Shown piece by piece: positions 9,565 through 17,458 of a stretch of 64,000 bases of DNA. The position numbers were made by a program, and so were the translations under genes. The number at the start of each line of letters is the position of its first letter. Within the stretch, counting starts at the first letter, position 1. The stretch is from NCBI RefSeq assembly GCF_002979865.1, contig NZ_PCPZ01000006.1:62001-126000 (forward strand), written 5' to 3'. The stretch comes from Arthrobacter sp. MYb214 (GTDB taxonomy: Bacteria > Actinomycetota > Actinomycetes > Actinomycetales > Micrococcaceae). Under the pieces are notes generated by a model, which did no database searches, had not been told where the DNA came from, and worked only from the letters and a program-made list of their open reading frames with translations.

Positions 9565-10010
9565 GCGTGAACATCACTTTCCTCGTAGTCACCGGCGTGC
9601 TGCTGGCGGCCGGCTTCTACCTGGTGCTCGAACGCACCCTGACCCGGGTGCTGCTGGGCATCATGCTGTTGGGCAACGGCATCAACCTGCTGATCCTCAC
9701 CAGCGGCGGGCGCAAGGGCGCGGCGCCGTTGTTCAAGCCGGATGCGGCGGCCGACTCGTACTCGGACCCGCTGCCGCAGGCCCTGATCCTCACCGCCATT
9801 GTGATCACCTTCGCGGTGACCGCCTTCCTGCTGGCGATGATCTACCGGTCCTGGACCCTGACCAGCGCTGATGAGCTCACCGATGACACCGAAGATATCA
9901 AGGTGTCCCAGAAGACCGCCTACGACGAGGAAGAAGACTCGCCAGTGGCCGAGGATACGACCGAATTCGTCGATGAAGAAGGACGCCCAGTGCGCGAGGG
10001 GGAAGAGTGA
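9561..10010 (+). CDS. mrpC: Na+/H+ antiporter subunit C (MrpC)
   Basis: This 149-aa NuoK-like protein has three transmembrane helices. It contains LLGIMLLGNGINLLIL and DPLPQALILTAIVITFAVTA, both hallmarks of MrpC/NuoK. A long acidic cytoplasmic tail (from about residue 108) goes beyond the usual length of about 115 aa. The start ATG overlaps the mrpA stop by 4 bp (ATGA), implying translational coupling. Confidence 0.93.
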   Translation: MSVNITFLVVTGVLLAAGFYLVLERTLTRVLLGIMLLGNGINLLILTSGGRKGAAPLFKPDAAADSYSDPLPQALILTAIVITFAVTAFLLAMIYRSWTLTSADELTDDTEDIKVSQKTAYDEEEDSPVAEDTTEFVDEEGRPVREGEE

Positions 10011-11608
10011 ATTTCCTGGATCTAGCCCCTTTGGCCGTGGTGCTGCCGATCTTCGGCGCCGGGGCAGCCTTCCTGGCCCGCCGCCAGGTCCGCCTGCAGC
10101 GCCTGATCACCATCGGCATCCTGTGCCTGACCCTGGTGCTCGAAGCGGGAATGCTCGCCGCCGTATGGGGCGGGGAAAGCTATGCCATCCATATTGGCGG
10201 CTGGGAGTCGCCCTTCGGCATCGCCCTGATGGTCGACGGGTTCAGCGCCTTCATGCTGCTGGTCTCCACCGTCGTCTCGCTGGCTGTGCTGCTCTTCGCC
10301 ACCAGCCAGGGCCTGGCCGACGGGGACGAGCCCGGACCGGTGTCGATATTCCACCCGGCGTACCTGATCCTGCTAGCCGGAGTGTCCAACGCCTTCCTGG
10401 CCGCTGACCTTTTCAACCTGTACGTCGGATTCGAAATCCTGCTCACCGCCAGCTACGTGCTGCTGACCTTGGGCGGTACCGCCGAGCGCATCCGCGCCGG
10501 TACCACCTATGTGGTGGTTTCCGTGGTTTCCTCGGTGATCTTCCTGATGGCCATCGCGATGACCTATGCGGCCACCGGCACGGTGAACATGGCTGACCTT
10601 GCGGTGAAGCTGCCCGAGCTGGGCCAGGGCCCGCAGCTGATCTTGCATGTGCTGTTGCTGATCGCTTTCGGCATCAAGGCCGCGGTCTTCCCGCTGTCCC
10701 TGTGGCTGCCGGACTCCTACCCGACCGCACCGGCCCCGGTGACCGCCGTGTTCGCCGGGTTGCTGACCAAGGTGGGCGTCTACGCGATCGTCCGCACCGA
10801 AACCCTGCTCTTCCCGGGCGGCTCGGTCAACGCCGGACTGCTGGTGGTGGCCGCGCTGACCATGGTCATCGGTATCCTCGGTGCGCTGGCGCAGACGGAC
10901 TTCAAGCGCATGCTTTCCTTCACGCTCACCAGCCACATCGGCTACCTTATCTTCGGCGTGGCCGTGGGCGGGCCGCTGGCCATCGCCGCGACCATCTACT
11001 ACGTGGGCCACCACATCATCGTGCAGACTTCGCTGTTCATGGTGGCGGGACTGATCGAACGCCGTGCCGGTAGCTCGAATGTCACCCGGCTCGGCTCGCT
11101 GGCCAAGCTCTCCCCGGCATTGGCCCTGCTCTTCTTCATCCCGGCCATCAATCTGGGCGGCATCCCGCCGTTCTCCGGATTCCTGGGCAAATTCGGGCTA
11201 TTGCATGCGGCCGCGCAGGATGCCGATCCGCTGACCTGGGTCGTGATCGGCGCCGGATTGCTGACCAGCCTGCTGACCTTGATGGCGATCATCCGCGTGT
11301 GGGCCCGTGTGTTCTGGCGCCGTGCTGCTGATGCCGAGGTGCCCAACCAGGATCTGGTGGCCGAAGCGACGCAGGTCGCCGACGAGACGTTGGCCGGCGG
11401 CGCGCAGAACCCCCGCTTGGGGTTGAAACTGGCCAAGCAGCTGGAAGCCGACTCCTTGCCGTGGGGCATGCGCTACGCCACCGGTTCGCTGGTGCTTGCG
11501 GGCATCGCCCTGACCGTCTTTGCCGGGCCGATCTTCGAATTCTGCGAGCGGGTGGCTGCGGAACTGATCGCCCGCGAACCGTATATCAGCTCGATCTTGC
11601 CATTCTGA
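10007..11608 (+). CDS. mrpD: Na+/H+ antiporter subunit D (MrpD)
   Basis: This 533-aa protein has about 14 transmembrane helices and belongs to the NuoM/N-like proton-channel subunits. It contains FNLYVGFEILLTASYVLL, KAAVFPLSLWLPDSYPTAPAPVTA with the conserved Lys, and SFTLTSHIGYLIFG. An insertion of about 45 polar residues (roughly 440-480) precedes the last helix. It starts at GTG 10007 within a 4-bp overlap with mrpC. Confidence 0.95.
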   Translation: MNFLDLAPLAVVLPIFGAGAAFLARRQVRLQRLITIGILCLTLVLEAGMLAAVWGGESYAIHIGGWESPFGIALMVDGFSAFMLLVSTVVSLAVLLFATSQGLADGDEPGPVSIFHPAYLILLAGVSNAFLAADLFNLYVGFEILLTASYVLLTLGGTAERIRAGTTYVVVSVVSSVIFLMAIAMTYAATGTVNMADLAVKLPELGQGPQLILHVLLLIAFGIKAAVFPLSLWLPDSYPTAPAPVTAVFAGLLTKVGVYAIVRTETLLFPGGSVNAGLLVVAALTMVIGILGALAQTDFKRMLSFTLTSHIGYLIFGVAVGGPLAIAATIYYVGHHIIVQTSLFMVAGLIERRAGSSNVTRLGSLAKLSPALALLFFIPAINLGGIPPFSGFLGKFGLLHAAAQDADPLTWVVIGAGLLTSLLTLMAIIRVWARVFWRRAADAEVPNQDLVAEATQVADETLAGGAQNPRLGLKLAKQLEADSLPWGMRYATGSLVLAGIALTVFAGPIFEFCERVAAELIAREPYISSILPF

Positions 11609-11619
11609 TTGGAGGGATG

Positions 11620-12246
11620 ATGCCGAACAAGAACTTTGAACCGCGTGACCAGCGCATTGACGATGCGCTGGATACCTCCGGTGTGCGCCACCGCGCGACA
11701 CTCAAGCAGGAATGGCCGCTGCTTCTGCTGCTGCTCTTTGTCTGGGGTGCTCTCTGGCAGGACTTCTCCCTGGGGAACATGGTCTTCGGCGTGATCATCG
11801 CGCTGCTGATCGTGAACCTGTTCCCGCTGCCGCCGGTGGTCCTTTCGGGCCGGATCAATGCCTGGTACTGCCTGAAGCTGTTCATCTGGTTCCTCGGACA
11901 GGTCTTCGCGGCCAGCGTCCATGTGGCCTGGCTGGCGCTGGTCCGCGGGAAGCGCACCCGCAGCGCGGTCATTGCGGTCCCGCTGCGCACCGACTCGGAC
12001 CTGATCGTGATGACTGTGGGACACGTGCTCACGCTGATCCCGGGCTCCTTCGTGATCGACGTGGACCGCAGCTCGTCGACGCTGTACCTGCACTACATCG
12101 ACATCGAGTCGCCTGCGGACGTGGAGAAGGCGCGTGCCGGCATCCGGGACATCGAACGCCGGCTGATCATGGCTATTGGCAGCCGAGACGAGTACGAAGC
12201 GATCAAGAGCGAATGCGGACCGAACTTTGATGCGAGGAAGGGGTAA
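11620..12246 (+). CDS. mrpE: Na+/H+ antiporter subunit E (MrpE)
   Basis: This 208-aa membrane protein has two or three N-terminal helices and a cytoplasmic C-terminal domain. The family motif VGHVLTLIPGSFVIDVD is followed by LYLHYIDIESPADVE. GGAGG at 11611-11615 places the start at the second of two adjacent ATGs (11617 or 11620). It follows mrpD by 11 bp. Confidence 0.92.
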   Translation: MPNKNFEPRDQRIDDALDTSGVRHRATLKQEWPLLLLLLFVWGALWQDFSLGNMVFGVIIALLIVNLFPLPPVVLSGRINAWYCLKLFIWFLGQVFAASVHVAWLALVRGKRTRSAVIAVPLRTDSDLIVMTVGHVLTLIPGSFVIDVDRSSSTLYLHYIDIESPADVEKARAGIRDIERRLIMAIGSRDEYEAIKSECGPNFDARKG

Positions 12247-12247
12247 C

Positions 12248-12514
12248 ATGCTGGATATCGTCATTTGGATCTGCGGCATCATGCTCGGGCTCGGTGCTGT
12301 CGCCTGCCTGGTCCGTGTTGCCAAGGGGCCGTCAATCCTTGACCGGGTGCTGGCCCTGGACGTGATGCTGCTGATCATCTCCGCCGCGCTGTGCCTGGAA
12401 ATGGTGCTGCACAAGCACACCGACTACTTGCTGTTCGTCGTGGCCGCCTGCATGCTCGGGTTCATCGGTTCGGTGACCGTCTCGCGCTTCGTTTCGGATC
12501 AGAGGAACGCCTAA
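12248..12514 (+). CDS. mrpF: Na+/H+ antiporter subunit F (MrpF)
   Basis: This 88-aa protein has three transmembrane helices. The conserved segment RVAKGPSILDRVLALDVMLL is the MrpF signature (GP...DR..A.D). The start one base after the mrpE stop is preferred over a longer frame, because homology begins at MLDIVIW and GAGGAAGG lies upstream. Confidence 0.92.
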   Translation: MLDIVIWICGIMLGLGAVACLVRVAKGPSILDRVLALDVMLLIISAALCLEMVLHKHTDYLLFVVAACMLGFIGSVTVSRFVSDQRNA

Positions 12515-12918
12515 TGGAAATCTTCCTCGATGTCCTCGTTGCCGTCCTGCTGATCCTTGGCTGCCTGATGTCATTGATCGCAGGTATCGGCTTGCTGACC
12601 TTCCCGGACATGCTCACCCGCATGCATGCAGCGACCAAACCGCAGGTACTCGGCTTCCTGCTGATTTTCGCTGGACTGGCCATTTACCTGCGCAGCTGGG
12701 CTGTGGTCCCGGTACTCGTGCTGGCCTGGGGAATGCAGCTATTGACCGCACCGGTTTCGGCCCACATGATTGGCCGTTCCGGCTACCGGACCAAGCACGC
12801 TGCCAAGGAAACCCTGTTCTCCGATGAGCTGAGCCACGTGGTCAACAAGGTCAACGGAACACCGCCGACCGGAACCACCCCGGTTTCCAAGACCGGATCG
12901 CCAGACGAACAAGATTGA
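12514..12918 (+). CDS. mrpG: Na+/H+ antiporter subunit G (MrpG)
   Basis: This 134-aa protein has three helices; LLTFPDMLTRMHAATKP is the MrpG signature. A hydrophilic C-terminal tail of about 40 residues extends past the usual end. The ATG overlaps the mrpF stop by one base (TAATG). It is the last gene of the operon, followed by a strong terminator. Confidence 0.92.
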   Translation: MEIFLDVLVAVLLILGCLMSLIAGIGLLTFPDMLTRMHAATKPQVLGFLLIFAGLAIYLRSWAVVPVLVLAWGMQLLTAPVSAHMIGRSGYRTKHAAKETLFSDELSHVVNKVNGTPPTGTTPVSKTGSPDEQD

Positions 12919-12920
12919 GA

Positions 12921-12958
12921 AAAAGCGGGAGCCGCCCCTCTGGGCGGCTCCCGCTTTT
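12921..12958. terminator. Bidirectional terminator after mrpG
   Basis: A perfect 17-bp stem joins 12921-12937 with 12942-12958 over a CTCT loop. The 5' arm begins with A's and the 3' arm ends in TTTT, so either strand ends in a U run. Confidence 0.88.
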
Positions 12959-12974
12959 GGCTCAACGCCGAAGC

Positions 12975-13226
12975 TTACTTGGTGAACTTGGCAACAACCT
13001 TGTTGGCGCTGCGGTCAGCCACCGTCTGCAGGATTGCTGCGACCAGGGCCGAAACGACTGCGAAGCCTAAGGCACGGCGGAAAGAAGCTTCCGCTGCTTC
13101 CTCAGTGCCCTTGCGTGGTGCTTTGCTGCCGGTTGCCTTCAACCAAAGGAAATCAACCAGCTTGCCGCCGAGCATGCCAGCGCCAACGGTGATACCGGTA
13201 GTGGCAAGTTTCTGCACTTTATCCAT
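12975..13226 (-). CDS. DUF4235 small membrane protein
   Basis: This 83-aa protein has the DUF4235 layout: a short N-terminal helix (ITVGAGMLGGKLVDFLW), a linker rich in Lys, Glu and Ala, and a second hydrophobic segment (ALGFAVVSALVAAILQTVADR). Its function is unknown. The ATG at 13224-13226 follows GAGGAAAAA; the frame upstream of it is not homologous. It converges on mrpG. Confidence 0.75.
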   Translation of the reverse strand: MDKVQKLATTGITVGAGMLGGKLVDFLWLKATGSKAPRKGTEEAAEASFRRALGFAVVSALVAAILQTVADRSANKVVAKFTK

Positions 13227-13307
13227 TTTTTCCTCGCGATCAAGCTCTTGACATATCGTTCCTCTGCCCAGCATACCTGCGGTATGGTGGGGGAGCAGTA
13301 ATTATTC

Positions 13308-13409
13308 CGACAGGGGAGCGTCAGACTTTTAAAAAGTCGCAAGACGCTGAGAGTGCGATAGATCGCAGACCCTCGAACCTGCCCCGGCTAGTACCGGCGA
13401 AGGAAGTCG
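13308..13409 (+). promoter_or_regulatory. TPP (THI-box) riboswitch
   Basis: The conserved TPP aptamer is clearly readable. It has GGGGAG, the pyrimidine-binding CTGAGA (13347-13352), ACCCTCGAACCTG, and CCGGCTAGTACCGGCGAAGG. P1 is CGAC (13308-13311) with GTCG (13406-13409), and P3 is GCGTC/GACGC. It binds thiamin pyrophosphate and represses the transporter genes that follow. Confidence 0.95.
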
Positions 13410-13462
13410 AGCATCTCGGATGCGGATAGGCGCGGCAGTATGCCCTCATTCCGTCCATCTCC

Positions 13463-13480
13463 CCTCCTTTCCACAGGAGG
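13463..13480 (+). promoter_or_regulatory. RBS-sequestering hairpin of the TPP riboswitch
   Basis: CCTCCT (13463-13468) is exactly complementary to the Shine-Dalgarno AGGAGG (13475-13480) of the first transporter gene. CTCCCCT (13459-13465), which overlaps the 5' arm, is exactly complementary to AGGGGAG (13312-13318) in the aptamer. These could be mutually exclusive ON and OFF pairings. Confidence 0.6.
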
Positions 13481-13487
13481 ACCAGCA

Positions 13488-14096
13488 ATGAACGAAACAG
13501 TTTCGAAGCAGCGGACCGGCTGGCGTGTAGTTGATATCGTCGTCGCCTCGGTGATCGCCGTCGCTTCAGGGGTCATTTTCTGGGCGTGGAGTGCCGGCTA
13601 TGGCCTGTTCTCGCTCGCCTTTGCGGCTTTCCCGCCAGCCACCGCGTTGCTCACCGGCATGTGGCTCTTCCCGGCGGTGCTCGGCGCACTGATCATCCGC
13701 AAGCCAGGCGCCGCAATCTACTGCGAGCTGCTGGCCGCTGTGGTTGAAGCGCTGCTCGGCTCGCACTACGGCTTGACCGTACTGATCTCCGGCCTGGTCC
13801 AGGGCCTGGGTGCAGAGCTGGTCTTCGCAGCATTCCGCTACCGCAAGTGGAACCTGGGCGTGGCGCTGCTGGCAGGCTTGTTCGCCGGCTTGTTCGCCGG
13901 CATTTCCGAGGCCTACATCCTGGCCTACTACGTTGAGTACACCGCCGGAATGAAGATCTTCCACGTGATCGCCACCGGCATTTCCGGCGTAGTCGTCGCA
14001 GGGCTGCTGTCCTGGTTGGCCACGCGTGGACTGGCGAAGACCGGTGCATTGAGCGCCCTGCCGAGCCGGCGTGCGCACCTGGAAAGCGCAAAATGA
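13488..14096 (+). CDS. ykoE: ECF transporter S component, YkoE-like (HMP/thiamine)
   Basis: This 202-aa protein has five or six hydrophobic segments and is the substrate-binding membrane subunit of an energy-coupling-factor importer. WRVVDIVVASVIAVASGVIFW, followed by ALIIRKPGAAIYCELLAA and LGAELVFAAFRYRKW, matches the YkoE family. That family is assigned to hydroxymethylpyrimidine or thiamine uptake by its TPP riboswitch association. The ATG at 13488 has AGGAGG 7 nt upstream. The riboswitch directly upstream supports the substrate class; the exact substrate is inferred. Confidence 0.88.
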   Translation: MNETVSKQRTGWRVVDIVVASVIAVASGVIFWAWSAGYGLFSLAFAAFPPATALLTGMWLFPAVLGALIIRKPGAAIYCELLAAVVEALLGSHYGLTVLISGLVQGLGAELVFAAFRYRKWNLGVALLAGLFAGLFAGISEAYILAYYVEYTAGMKIFHVIATGISGVVVAGLLSWLATRGLAKTGALSALPSRRAHLESAK

Positions 14097-16420
14097 GTTC
14101 CTTTGCCAATTCCGGCGCAGCCTCGCTGACACAGCGCGGTGCCGCCATCACCGCAACGGGGTTCGGCTGGCAGCACTCCGAGAGGAAGAATCCTGCCATC
14201 TCGGGACTGGACCTTGTGATCCACGCCGGTGAGAAGGTGCTGCTGGTCGGTCCATCGGGCGCCGGCAAGTCAACCTTGCTGCACGCGATGGCCGGGTTGC
14301 TGGAAGCGGATGAGGACGATCAGGTCGCTGGCCGGCTGCTCATAGATGGCAGCGATGCCTTCATCCGGAGCCACCCGGTGGGCTTGATGCAGCAAGACCC
14401 GGAAACCCAGGTAGTGCAAAGCAGGGTCGCCGATGACGTGGCCTTTGGCGCCGAGAACCTCGGAATGGATCCCGAACTGATCCGCCAGCGGATCCCCGAA
14501 GTGCTGGACGCTGTGGGTCTGGGTGCGCTGTCCTTCGAGCACCGCACCCAGCAACTTTCCGGCGGACAGAAACAGCGGTTGGCCTTGGCCGGCATTCTGG
14601 CCATGGAACCCAGCGTCATGCTGCTCGATGAACCGACTGCCAATGTGGACCCGCAGAGCATTGAGCTCTTGCGCGATGCGGTGCTGAACGCCGCCCGGCT
14701 TTCCGGTGCCACGCTGGTCGTCGTGGAACACCGGATTGAAGCCTGGGCGCAGCATGTGGACCGGGTTATCGTGCTGCAGCCCGGAGGGGGAGTCGCGCAC
14801 GATCTGGACCCGCAGCAGCTGTACACCGATGAAACGGTGCGCGAGGAGCTGGCTGCTGCCGGGCTGTGGATTCCAGGCTACTTCCCGCAGGTGGCCCGGG
14901 CAACGAACGGTGCCGGTGCCACGCTGCTGGAAGCGCAGCAGCTGGTATCCGCCCGCACCGCCACGGCACCGCGCACCCAAGCGGTGGACGTGAATGTGCA
15001 AGCGGGCACCGCGACGGTGATTCGCGGCGAGAATGGCGCTGGAAAGTCGACGCTGGCCTTGACCTTGGGCGGATTGCTCGTCCCGGCCGACGGCGGCTTG
15101 GCGGCCACCGCGCAACTGGCCGACGGTCTGGGCAACTCCCCGTTTGCCTGGAAGGCCGGTGCATTGATTGGGCGGATCGGTTCGGTGTTCCAGGAACCCG
15201 AACACCAATTCGTGACCCAGAGCGTTCGGGAAGAGCTGGCTTTCGCTCCCAGCCGCGCGCAGGCCAGCAGCGCCGATGCGCCGAAATACGAGCCGGCCCA
15301 GGTCCAAGCGCGCGTGGACGCGTTGCTGGAACGCTTGGGCCTGGCGCATTTGGCTGACGCGAACCCGTTCACCCTCTCCGGGGGCGAGAAGCGGCGCTTG
15401 TCCGTGGCCACTGTTCTGGCCGCATCCCCCCAGGTGCTGATCCTCGACGAACCGACCTTCGGGCAGGATGCGAACACGTGGAGGGAACTGGCCGGGCTGC
15501 TGGTTGAGGAATTGCAGCAGGGCACCGCGATCATTGCTGTGACCCACGACGATCACTTTGCCTCGGTGCTCAAAGCAAGGGACCTGGTGCTCACTGCCGG
15601 CACCCCGGAAGCTGGTATCCCGCGACAGGGGCCGGTGCTTGATGCGCCGGTAGGGCATAGCTGGTTGGCGAAGATCAATCCGCTGGCCAAGCTCGGTGCG
15701 GTGGCTGCGGCAACACTGCCGTTGATCACCACCTTGGATTGGGTTTCGGCGCTGGTGGTGATCGTGGCGACCGTGGTGTTCTTCCCCCTGGCAGGGCTGA
15801 GCCCGCTGAAATTCCTCAAGCGCGCGTGGCCACTGCTGATTGCCGGAATCCTTGCGGCGTGGGGCATCGCCTTGGTGGGCCAGGATAGCGGCATGGTCTA
15901 CGCCCAATTCGGCGCCTTCAGCATCACCGAGGGATCGGTGGCCGGGGGCATTGCCACCGGACTGCGCGCTTTCGCGCTGGCCATCCCGTGCATCTTGCTG
16001 CTGGCCACCACGAATCCAAGCGATTTGGGCGGGGCGCTGTCTCAGCAGCTGAAGGTACCCCACCGGTTTGTGCTCGGGGCCTTGGCCGGCATGCGATTGC
16101 TCGGGTTGATGGTGGAAGAATTCACCACGCTCACGCTGGCCCGGCGCGCTCGCGGTGTCGGGAACTTCGGCACCGTGGGCCAACGCATCAAGGCAACCCT
16201 GGGTCAGGTGCTGGCCTTGCTGGTGCAAGCGATTCGCCGCGCCGGACGGTTGGCCACCACGATGGAGGCCAAGGGGTTCGGCACGGCCAAGCGCACATGG
16301 ATTCGCACGGCCACCTTCACCTGGCGTGATGGCATGGTGCTGGCCACGGGGATCCTGTTTGGCACGGCCGCAATGGCTGCGGCCGTGCTGGCAGGGACCT
16401 ACAACTTGGTGTGGTCCTAG
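14093..16420 (+). CDS. ECF transporter: two ATPase domains fused to the T component
   Basis: This 775-aa protein is probably the energising module for the YkoE-like S component. ABC domain 1 (about 20-245) has Walker A GPSGAGKST, signature LSGGQKQR and Walker B VMLLDEPTANVD. ABC domain 2 (about 280-510) has GENGAGKST, LSGGEKRR and VLILDEPTFGQD. Residues from about 525 to 775 are a membrane CbiQ/EcfT-type domain containing INPLAKLGAVAA and ARRARGVG. In Bacillus ykoD and ykoC encode these parts separately. The start overlaps ykoE by 4 bp (ATGA). The stop interlocks with that of pabC in a CTAG. Confidence 0.92.
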   Translation: MSSFANSGAASLTQRGAAITATGFGWQHSERKNPAISGLDLVIHAGEKVLLVGPSGAGKSTLLHAMAGLLEADEDDQVAGRLLIDGSDAFIRSHPVGLMQQDPETQVVQSRVADDVAFGAENLGMDPELIRQRIPEVLDAVGLGALSFEHRTQQLSGGQKQRLALAGILAMEPSVMLLDEPTANVDPQSIELLRDAVLNAARLSGATLVVVEHRIEAWAQHVDRVIVLQPGGGVAHDLDPQQLYTDETVREELAAAGLWIPGYFPQVARATNGAGATLLEAQQLVSARTATAPRTQAVDVNVQAGTATVIRGENGAGKSTLALTLGGLLVPADGGLAATAQLADGLGNSPFAWKAGALIGRIGSVFQEPEHQFVTQSVREELAFAPSRAQASSADAPKYEPAQVQARVDALLERLGLAHLADANPFTLSGGEKRRLSVATVLAASPQVLILDEPTFGQDANTWRELAGLLVEELQQGTAIIAVTHDDHFASVLKARDLVLTAGTPEAGIPRQGPVLDAPVGHSWLAKINPLAKLGAVAAATLPLITTLDWVSALVVIVATVVFFPLAGLSPLKFLKRAWPLLIAGILAAWGIALVGQDSGMVYAQFGAFSITEGSVAGGIATGLRAFALAIPCILLLATTNPSDLGGALSQQLKVPHRFVLGALAGMRLLGLMVEEFTTLTLARRARGVGNFGTVGQRIKATLGQVLALLVQAIRRAGRLATTMEAKGFGTAKRTWIRTATFTWRDGMVLATGILFGTAAMAAAVLAGTYNLVWS

Positions 16421-17292
16421 CGGATTGCTTCGCTCAGGGCGCTGAGCTCTTCATGGAGCTCAGCGTCCAGGCGCAACGGCTTGGCATCGATGGTGCGCAC
16501 CGGGGTCAGCAGGCGGATGGAGGAAACCAGCCACACGCCATCGGCCTGATACAGGTCTTCCGGGCGCAACGGGCCGTAGCCCAGCTCCCAGCCATCCTGG
16601 GCCGCAGCGTCGAAAATGGCGCTTTGCGTGGTGCCTGGCAGGATGCCGGTTTCAAGCATCGGGGTCAGCAGCCGCTTGGTCTCGCCATCGCGCTGGGCTA
16701 CCAGCACGGTCGAGGTCGGAGCTTCCAGGATGATCCCGTCGGCGGAGGTGAAAATGACATCATGGGCGCCGTGCTTGTGCGCGTAGCGCAGGGCGGCCAT
16801 GTTGATCGAATAGGAAAGGGTCTTGGCGCCCATCATGAGCCATGGCGCACGTTCGGCCAGCTTCGAGTCGTAGCCGCGATCCAGCATCAGGACATCCACA
16901 CCGGTTTCACGCTGTTCCCTGCCCAAAGCCGGGGCAGGGGTCACGGTGACCCAGCAAATGGCAGGATCATTGTCGTGCTCGCCGCGCGCGGCGACCAGCT
17001 TGACCACCGCTTCTTCAGCGCCGCCGGTGGCATCGAAATCGGCCACAGCGGTATCTACCGCGGCAAACCAGCTGCGCGCATCGGGAATGGCCAAGTCGGC
17101 AACTTCAGCCGAGGTCGCCAAGCGTGCCAGGTGCGCTTCGAATTTGCGTACGGCCTGGTTGGTGTAGAGCATCGATTCAAAGATGCCATCACCTCGCGTG
17201 ACTCCCTGTGCTGTGACCAGAAGTTGCGGTGCAGTGATGTCTGCAAGACGACCAGCCGGATAGGCCGGATCCAAGAATACAAGTGAGCTCAT
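16417..17292 (-). CDS. pabC: Aminodeoxychorismate lyase (PabC), class IV aminotransferase fold
   Basis: This 291-aa PLP enzyme of fold type IV cleaves 4-amino-4-deoxychorismate to p-aminobenzoate and pyruvate in folate synthesis. The PLP lysine is Lys157 in GAKTLSYSINMAALRYA. GDGIFESMLY near the N-terminus and DGIILEAPTSTV are family motifs. Branched-chain or D-amino-acid aminotransferases share the fold, but length, motif pattern and the nearby pabB favour PabC. It is separated from pabB by cls on the other strand. Confidence 0.85.
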   Translation of the reverse strand: MSSLVFLDPAYPAGRLADITAPQLLVTAQGVTRGDGIFESMLYTNQAVRKFEAHLARLATSAEVADLAIPDARSWFAAVDTAVADFDATGGAEEAVVKLVAARGEHDNDPAICWVTVTPAPALGREQRETGVDVLMLDRGYDSKLAERAPWLMMGAKTLSYSINMAALRYAHKHGAHDVIFTSADGIILEAPTSTVLVAQRDGETKRLLTPMLETGILPGTTQSAIFDAAAQDGWELGYGPLRPEDLYQADGVWLVSSIRLLTPVRTIDAKPLRLDAELHEELSALSEAIR

Positions 17293-17458
17293 AAAGACAG
17301 ATTATCGAACCCCAGTGTCTTCTGCGCGATTTCTGCAGGCGGAGATTCAGACAAGTCCGGCAATGTTCGATAAGCTAAGCGAAGGATTTTGGCCTGTACA
17401 TCGCAGATCAGAGGCCGATAATGCCGAATTCGCGGGGTGTAGCCAAGGGGGTGCCCGA

